9,550 nucleotides of DNA from Thiobacillus sp. UBA2186 (lineage in GTDB: Bacteria; Pseudomonadota; Gammaproteobacteria; Burkholderiales; Thiobacillaceae): positions 1-9,550 of the forward strand of contig DCVO01000088.1 in the NCBI GenBank assembly GCA_002327405.1, written 5' to 3'. The notes beneath the pieces were generated by a model. It had not been told where the DNA came from. It was given only the letters and a program-made list of their open reading frames with translations, and made no database searches. The translations under genes were made by a program, and so were the position numbers. This document shows, in pieces, positions 6,819 to 9,550 of the stretch (positions are counted from its first letter, which is position 1; each line of letters begins with the position of its first letter).

Positions 6819-7547
6819 TCATTTGGCGTAATCGCCCCACAAGGCCTGCATGGCTGCAACAGCCGCCAGGGCCGCGGTTTCCGTACGCAGGACGCGCGGA
6901 CCGAGCCTGACCGGCGTAAAACCGAAATCGGTGATGAGAGCGGCCTCCTCCGGCTCGAAACCACCTTCGGGGCCGGCCACCAGCCACACCGGGCCAGCCG
7001 GCGGCGGCAGATCCTTCAAGGCAGCCTTGGCCACGGGAGACAGAAACAGCTTCAGTCCGGACGGTGCAGTGGCAAGCCACTGCGAAACATCGAGCGGCAT
7101 CGCCACGGGCGGCAGGCGATTGCGACCGCTCTGCTCGCAGGCCGCCATGACGATGCCCTGCCAGTGCTCCACCCGCCGTGCGGCGCGTTCGGCCGTGAGC
7201 TTGACCACGCTGCGGCGCATGGCCAGCGGCTGGATCGCCGTCACCCCCAGTTCCACCGCTTTTTGCAGGGTGTAGTCCATGCGCTCCCCGCTGGAAATGC
7301 CCTGCGCAAGTCGGATGTCGAGCGCGGATTCGCGCTCGACATCGCGCCATTCGCGGCAGCGCGCGGATACGCCGTCCTTGTCCACCCACTCCAGCACCGC
7401 CGGATATTCCCCGCCCTGGCCGTTGAACAGCACCACTTCCGCGCCCTTGACCAGGCGCAGCACGCGCGTGGCATGGTGGGCGGGAACCGGCGGCAACTCG
7501 ATTTTCGCGCCGGGGCTGAGGGGAAGGTCGACGAAGAAGCGGGGCAT
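6819..7547 (-). CDS. rsmE: 16S rRNA (uracil-1498-N3)-methyltransferase
   Basis: RsmE methylates N3 of U1498 in the decoding region of 16S rRNA within the assembled 30S subunit, using S-adenosylmethionine. The protein has 242 residues, the normal family length. An N-terminal PUA-like RNA-binding region (about 1-70) begins MPRFFVDLPL and includes HHATRVLRLVKG. The SPOUT (trefoil-knot) methyltransferase domain follows. Its knot motifs are visible as GPEGGF (192-197) and RLGPRVLRTETAA (about 214-226), and the AACEQSGR segment (about 135-142) is also typical. The ATG at 7547 is the family start. The frame stays open to a GTG at 7613, but that would place coding sequence over the promoter candidate. 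The Shine-Dalgarno is weak. It is the first of five closely spaced minus-strand genes. Confidence 0.95.
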   Translation of the reverse strand: MPRFFVDLPLSPGAKIELPPVPAHHATRVLRLVKGAEVVLFNGQGGEYPAVLEWVDKDGVSARCREWRDVERESALDIRLAQGISSGERMDYTLQKAVELGVTAIQPLAMRRSVVKLTAERAARRVEHWQGIVMAACEQSGRNRLPPVAMPLDVSQWLATAPSGLKLFLSPVAKAALKDLPPPAGPVWLVAGPEGGFEPEEAALITDFGFTPVRLGPRVLRTETAALAAVAAMQALWGDYAK

Positions 7548-7590
7548 GGGATTTTGAAACGGATGAGGTTGGCGGCAAAATAGATGCTCG

Positions 7591-7618
7591 ATTATCGCCT
7601 TATCCAAGGCCACGACAA
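7591..7618 (-). promoter_or_regulatory. Candidate sigma70 promoter for rsmE-argA, with a dyad in the spacer
   Basis: On the minus strand TTGTCG (7613-7618, 4 of 6 consensus bases) is followed after 16 bases by GATAAT (7591-7596, 5 of 6). This would start transcription near 7584 and give a leader of about 37 bases to the rsmE ATG at 7547. The spacer holds a perfect 5-base dyad, GCCTT-GGAT-AAGGC (7597-7610), placed between the two boxes as in promoters whose regulators bind in the spacer. It is a pattern match only, with no experimental support. Confidence 0.4.
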
Positions 7619-7634
7619 ACGAAATCCGATTTGA

Positions 7635-7703
7635 ACAAGGAGGACAAGAGGACAGGAGGAAACCCTCTCACATCCAATCCTCTTGTCCTCATGTCCTCTT
7701 TGT
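7635..7703. repeat. 69-bp hairpin element between rsmE and the thioredoxin-like gene
   Basis: A 26-base left arm (7635-7660) and a 26-base right arm (7678-7703) are complementary at 23 positions around a 17-base loop. In plus-strand RNA two of the three mismatches become G-U pairs. Each arm contains an AGGACA-type core repeated at 8-base spacing (AGGACA at 7641 and 7649; TGTCCTC at 7684 and 7692). This is the same design as the middle arms of the element at 689-857 (GGACGCAGAGG). The right arm ends two bases before the AAGG Shine-Dalgarno (7706-7709) of the downstream gene, so the hairpin would sit in that gene's leader. It may be a small dispersed repeat that also acts as a stabiliser or terminator; I cannot tell which. 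Confidence 0.8.
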
Positions 7704-7715
7704 AAAAGGCGTTTT

Positions 7716-8276
7716 ATGGTTTCACTGACAACCCCCGTTTGCGACTTCGGCCGGAAGGCCGTCGATTTCAGCCTGCCCGGCGTCGACGGCAGGAACTGGA
7801 CGCTGCGGGACGCCATGGGCCCGAACGGCCTGCTGGTCATGTTCATCTGCAACCACTGCCCGTATGTGAAAGCCATCCGCCCGCGCCTGGTGCGCGACCT
7901 GAAGGAACTGAAGGAAAAGCACGGCATCCACGCCATCGCCATCATGAGCAACGACCCGGCCGAATATGCCGAGGACTCTTTCGACAACATGAAGAAAGCG
8001 GCGGCGGAATTCGGCTTTCCCTTCCCCTACGTCTGGGACGAAACCCAGAACGTGGCCAGGGCCTACGGCGCGGTATGCACCCCGGATTTCTTCGGCTTCA
8101 ACCGCAATTATGAACTGCAGTACCGCGGCCGCTTCGACGAATCGCGCAAGGAAACCGCACCCGAGGGCGTGCGCCGCGACCTGTTCGAGGCCATGAAGGA
8201 AGTCGCCGCCACGCAAAAAGGCCCGGCCGAGCAGATCCCGAGCATGGGGTGTTCGATCAAGTGGAGAAATCAGTGA
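7716..8276 (+). CDS. Thioredoxin-like (AhpC/TSA-type redoxin) protein with CNHC motif
   Basis: A 186-residue cytoplasmic thiol-redox protein; no signal peptide is seen. The thioredoxin fold is recognisable. An N-terminal redoxin lead-in (DFGRKAVDFSLPGVDGRNW) precedes the VMFICNHCPYVKAI strand-helix, with redox CxxC at Cys45/Cys48. The IAIMSNDP strand and AVCTPDFFGF follow, the latter with cis-Pro123, and the C-terminal signature SMGCSIKW adds Cys179. That combination defines a widespread family annotated as thioredoxin family protein. Whether it is a peroxidase or a disulfide reductase is not settled by sequence. The ATG at 7716 has AAGG six bases upstream (7706-7709) and fits the family start; an in-frame ATG at 7683 lies inside the hairpin repeat and is unlikely. 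Its stop overlaps the next start (GTGA, 8273-8276), so it is coupled to the phosphatase. Confidence 0.9.
   Translation: MVSLTTPVCDFGRKAVDFSLPGVDGRNWTLRDAMGPNGLLVMFICNHCPYVKAIRPRLVRDLKELKEKHGIHAIAIMSNDPAEYAEDSFDNMKKAAAEFGFPFPYVWDETQNVARAYGAVCTPDFFGFNRNYELQYRGRFDESRKETAPEGVRRDLFEAMKEVAATQKGPAEQIPSMGCSIKWRNQ
8263..8266 (+). promoter_or_regulatory. Shine-Dalgarno deciding the phosphatase start
   Basis: GGAG lies six bases before the GTG at 8273. It favours that codon over the in-frame GTGs at 8249 and 8261, neither of which has a ribosome site this well placed. The site lies inside the last codons of the thioredoxin-like gene, consistent with coupled translation. Confidence 0.6.
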
Positions 8277-9094
8277 AGGGGGAAGGGGGAAGGGGGAAGG
8301 GCGCCCCGGCAGAGGCGCTGCAAAAAGTCATCGCCCTGGCGCGCGAGGTCGCGCGCGAGGAGATCACGCCGCGCTACCTGCGCGTGGCCCACACCCACAA
8401 GAACGACGGCAGCCTCTTCACCGAGGCCGACGCGGCCACGCAGAAAGCGCTGGTGTCCGCCCTGCCCGACATCATCCAAAGCCCCGTGCTGGGCGAGGAG
8501 ATGACCGAGGCCGAGCAGCGCGCGGCCTGGGCGGCCGGCGAAAACGGCCTGTGGTGCATCGATCCCATCGATGGCACCTCGAATTTCGTCGCCGGCATTC
8601 CCTATTTCGCCATTTCCGTCGCCTGGCTCAGGAATGGCCGTCGCGAACTGGGCGTGGTCTTTGATCCCGTCGCCAACGAATGCTTTTACGCCGCGCGCGG
8701 GCAAGGCGCATTTCTTGACGACGAGCCGCTGCCCATCCGCAATCCTGTCAGCGAACTGCGCCGCGCCATGGCCGGCATCGAGCCCAAGCGCCTGCCCAAG
8801 GCCCTGATCGCCAAGCTGGTGGCCGAACCGCCTTACGCCTCGCTGCGCAATTTCGGCGCCTCGGCGCTGGACTGGTGCTATACGGCGGCCGGGCGCTTCG
8901 ACATCTATGTACACGGCAAACAGAAATTATGGGATTACGCCGCCGGTGCGCTGATCCTGGAAGAGGCCGGCGGCAAACTGGCCTGCCTGGAAGGCGCCTT
9001 CGACGAGGGCGGTATCTGGGAGCGCTCGGTGGTGGCGTCGGCCAATCCGGTCTTGTTCGACCAATGGCAGGCGTGGCTGGCGCGGCAGCAATAA
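8273..9094 (+). CDS. Inositol-monophosphatase-family phosphatase
   Basis: This is a 273-residue Mg-dependent, Li-sensitive-type phosphatase of the IMPase/FBPase fold. Motifs in order: GSLFTEADAA (about 46-55, Asp53), LGEE (Glu75 metal ligand), WCIDPIDGTSNF (94-105; Asp97 and Asp100 metal ligands) and LWDYAAGALILEEAGG (219-234; Asp221). All metal-binding acids are present, so activity is expected. The substrate is not decided by these motifs: inositol phosphate, histidinol phosphate (HisN-type) and PAP (CysQ-type) are all possible. I lean to a HisN/IMPase-like enzyme with low certainty. The GTG start at 8273 forms GTGA with the preceding stop and has GGAG at good spacing. Residues 2-9 (KGEGGRGK) are encoded by a 7-base tandem repeat and lie outside the conserved fold, which begins near LQKVIALARE. 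Confidence 0.92.
   Translation: MKGEGGRGKGAPAEALQKVIALAREVAREEITPRYLRVAHTHKNDGSLFTEADAATQKALVSALPDIIQSPVLGEEMTEAEQRAAWAAGENGLWCIDPIDGTSNFVAGIPYFAISVAWLRNGRRELGVVFDPVANECFYAARGQGAFLDDEPLPIRNPVSELRRAMAGIEPKRLPKALIAKLVAEPPYASLRNFGASALDWCYTAAGRFDIYVHGKQKLWDYAAGALILEEAGGKLACLEGAFDEGGIWERSVVASANPVLFDQWQAWLARQQ
8276..8301 (+). repeat. Heptanucleotide tandem repeat (AAGGGGG) at the phosphatase start
   Basis: Three complete AAGGGGG units plus AAGGG run from 8276 to 8301, beginning on the last base of the GTGA overlap. Four guanine runs separated by AA match the simple G-quadruplex rule (runs of three or more G, loops of one to seven). Seven is not a multiple of three, so gain or loss of one unit would shift the frame immediately after the start codon. 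Confidence 0.9.
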
Positions 9095-9178
9095 TCCCCA
9101 CCAACCCGGCGATAAAAACATTTTAACCCCCGCCCAAACCCGTAATTTAATGCGGTTTTGATCAATGAACCCGCTGCA

Positions 9179-9192
9179 CGCAAGGGTTTGCG
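9179..9192 (+). terminator. Weak candidate terminator hairpin after the phosphatase gene
   Basis: CGCAA-GGGT-TTGCG forms a perfect 5-base stem with a 4-base loop, 85 bases after the phosphatase stop. It is followed by GTCCATTTT, with only a short T run that does not start at the stem. The stem is short for an intrinsic terminator, so this is a weak candidate. Confidence 0.22.
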
Positions 9193-9384
9193 GTCCATTT
9201 TGCCTATGCGGCCGGCCTTGCTTCGGATTCCTGGCTCGGGGATAATCGGGGGTTCCGTCCGGGCCATCCCGCCTCACAAAGGCACCTCCCGGCTGGCGCG
9301 CCTTACCCCGTCGTGCCTTGAAAAATCAGACTGAAAATTCCGGCCAGACCTCGAACCGGGCCCGCGCACAGCCGCCCCGGAAGT

Positions 9385-9412
9385 TTGCCCAGAATTTTTA
9401 GGTTTCTTTAAT
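9385..9412 (+). promoter_or_regulatory. Candidate sigma70 promoter for transketolase
   Basis: TTGCCC (9385-9390, 4 of 6 consensus) and TTTAAT (9407-9412, 5 of 6) are separated by 16 bases. Transcription would begin near 9419, leaving a leader of about 24 bases with the GAGGT ribosome site at 9433-9437. The surroundings are the most T-rich of the region. This is a pattern match only. Confidence 0.38.
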
Positions 9413-9442
9413 TTTTTGAGTGTTTCGAACCCGAGGTAACTT

Positions 9443-9550
9443 ATGGCAACCCGTACCGATCTCGCCAACGCCATCCGCGCCCTTTCCATGGATGCCGTTG
9501 AAAAGGCCAAATCCGGCCACCCCGGCGCCCCCATGGGCATGGCGGAAATC
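9443..9550 (+). CDS. tkt: Transketolase, N-terminal part (partial)
   Basis: Transketolase moves two-carbon ketol units between sugar phosphates with thiamin diphosphate, in the pentose-phosphate pathway and, in autotrophs, the Calvin cycle. The first 36 codons are present and the gene runs off the right edge. The translation reads MATRTDLANAIRALSMDAVE and then KAKSGHPGAPMGMAEI. The SGHPGAPMGMA stretch is the family's N-terminal signature; its histidine contributes to the substrate/ThDP site in characterised transketolases. The ATG at 9443 follows GAGGT at five bases. Its genomic neighbours further right are not visible, so housekeeping and Calvin-cycle roles cannot be separated here. Confidence 0.95.
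   Translation, partial: MATRTDLANAIRALSMDAVEKAKSGHPGAPMGMAEI

Larger units (their letters stand above)
9095..9442. other. 348-base non-coding region ahead of transketolase
   Basis: No credible gene is seen on either strand. The open frames here have no recognisable content and one overlaps the phosphatase. The left part (9110-9165) is AT-rich within GC-rich surroundings. The middle (9205-9370) is GC-rich and featureless apart from short inverted repeats. The right part (9385-9430) is again T-rich and carries the promoter candidate. No known riboswitch or tRNA is recognised. An unrecognised small RNA or regulator-binding region is possible given the length. Confidence 0.5.

Noticed and set aside
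5385..7583. Two plus-strand open frames of about 350 codons (5385-6437 and 6522-7583)
   Set aside because: They lie antisense to argA and rsmE, which are unmistakable; the plus-strand translations show no family features.
8927..9277. Minus-strand open frames in the transketolase leader
   Set aside because: They overlap the 3' end of the phosphatase gene antisense, have no ribosome site and show no recognisable content.

Overview
This is a GC-rich, densely coded bacterial chromosome segment. The gene set suggests a betaproteobacterium, most likely in the Nitrosomonadales (Gallionella/Sulfuricella-like). The pointers are the divergent thiD/rubredoxin pair, a classical fused ArgA (kinase-like plus GNAT), and the style of the intergenic repeats. 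The lineage is an inference from gene content and cannot be fixed without a search.

Layout. (i) 1-645: the 5' part of thiD (minus; runs off the left edge) is divergent from a small rubredoxin gene (plus). (ii) 689-857: a 169-bp nested inverted-repeat element fills most of the gap between two convergent gene ends. (iii) 7547 down to 857: five minus-strand genes follow one another with gaps of 48, 67, -4 and 28 bases. They are rsmE (16S rRNA m3U1498 methyltransferase), argA (N-acetylglutamate synthase), a PhnD-like periplasmic binding protein, a membrane HAMP-PAS-PAS-GGDEF-EAL protein that overlaps it by four bases, and an unassigned Rossmann-fold protein. A sigma70-like promoter candidate lies ahead of rsmE. 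(iv) 7635-7703: a second, shorter hairpin element lies in the divergent gap, ending two bases before the Shine-Dalgarno of the next plus-strand gene. (v) 7716-9094: a thioredoxin-like CxxC protein is translationally coupled (GTGA overlap) to an inositol-monophosphatase-family phosphatase, whose first codons consist of a 7-bp G-rich tandem repeat. (vi) 9095-9442: a 348-base non-coding leader. (vii) 9443 to the right edge: the first 36 codons of a transketolase.

How the parts work together. Most genes are housekeeping: thiamin and arginine synthesis, rRNA modification, thiol redox and the pentose-phosphate/Calvin pathway. The most system-like part is the PhnD-like protein plus GGDEF-EAL pair. 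It has no phosphonate-transporter permease or ATPase beside it, and its domain layout recalls the known NspS-MbaA pairing of a periplasmic binding protein with a c-di-GMP enzyme. I infer a periplasmic small-molecule or oxyanion sensor controlling c-di-GMP. The other unusual elements are the two hairpin repeats of related design and the heptanucleotide, G-quadruplex-capable repeat at the phosphatase start. I saw no tRNA, rRNA, CRISPR array, transposase or prophage gene.
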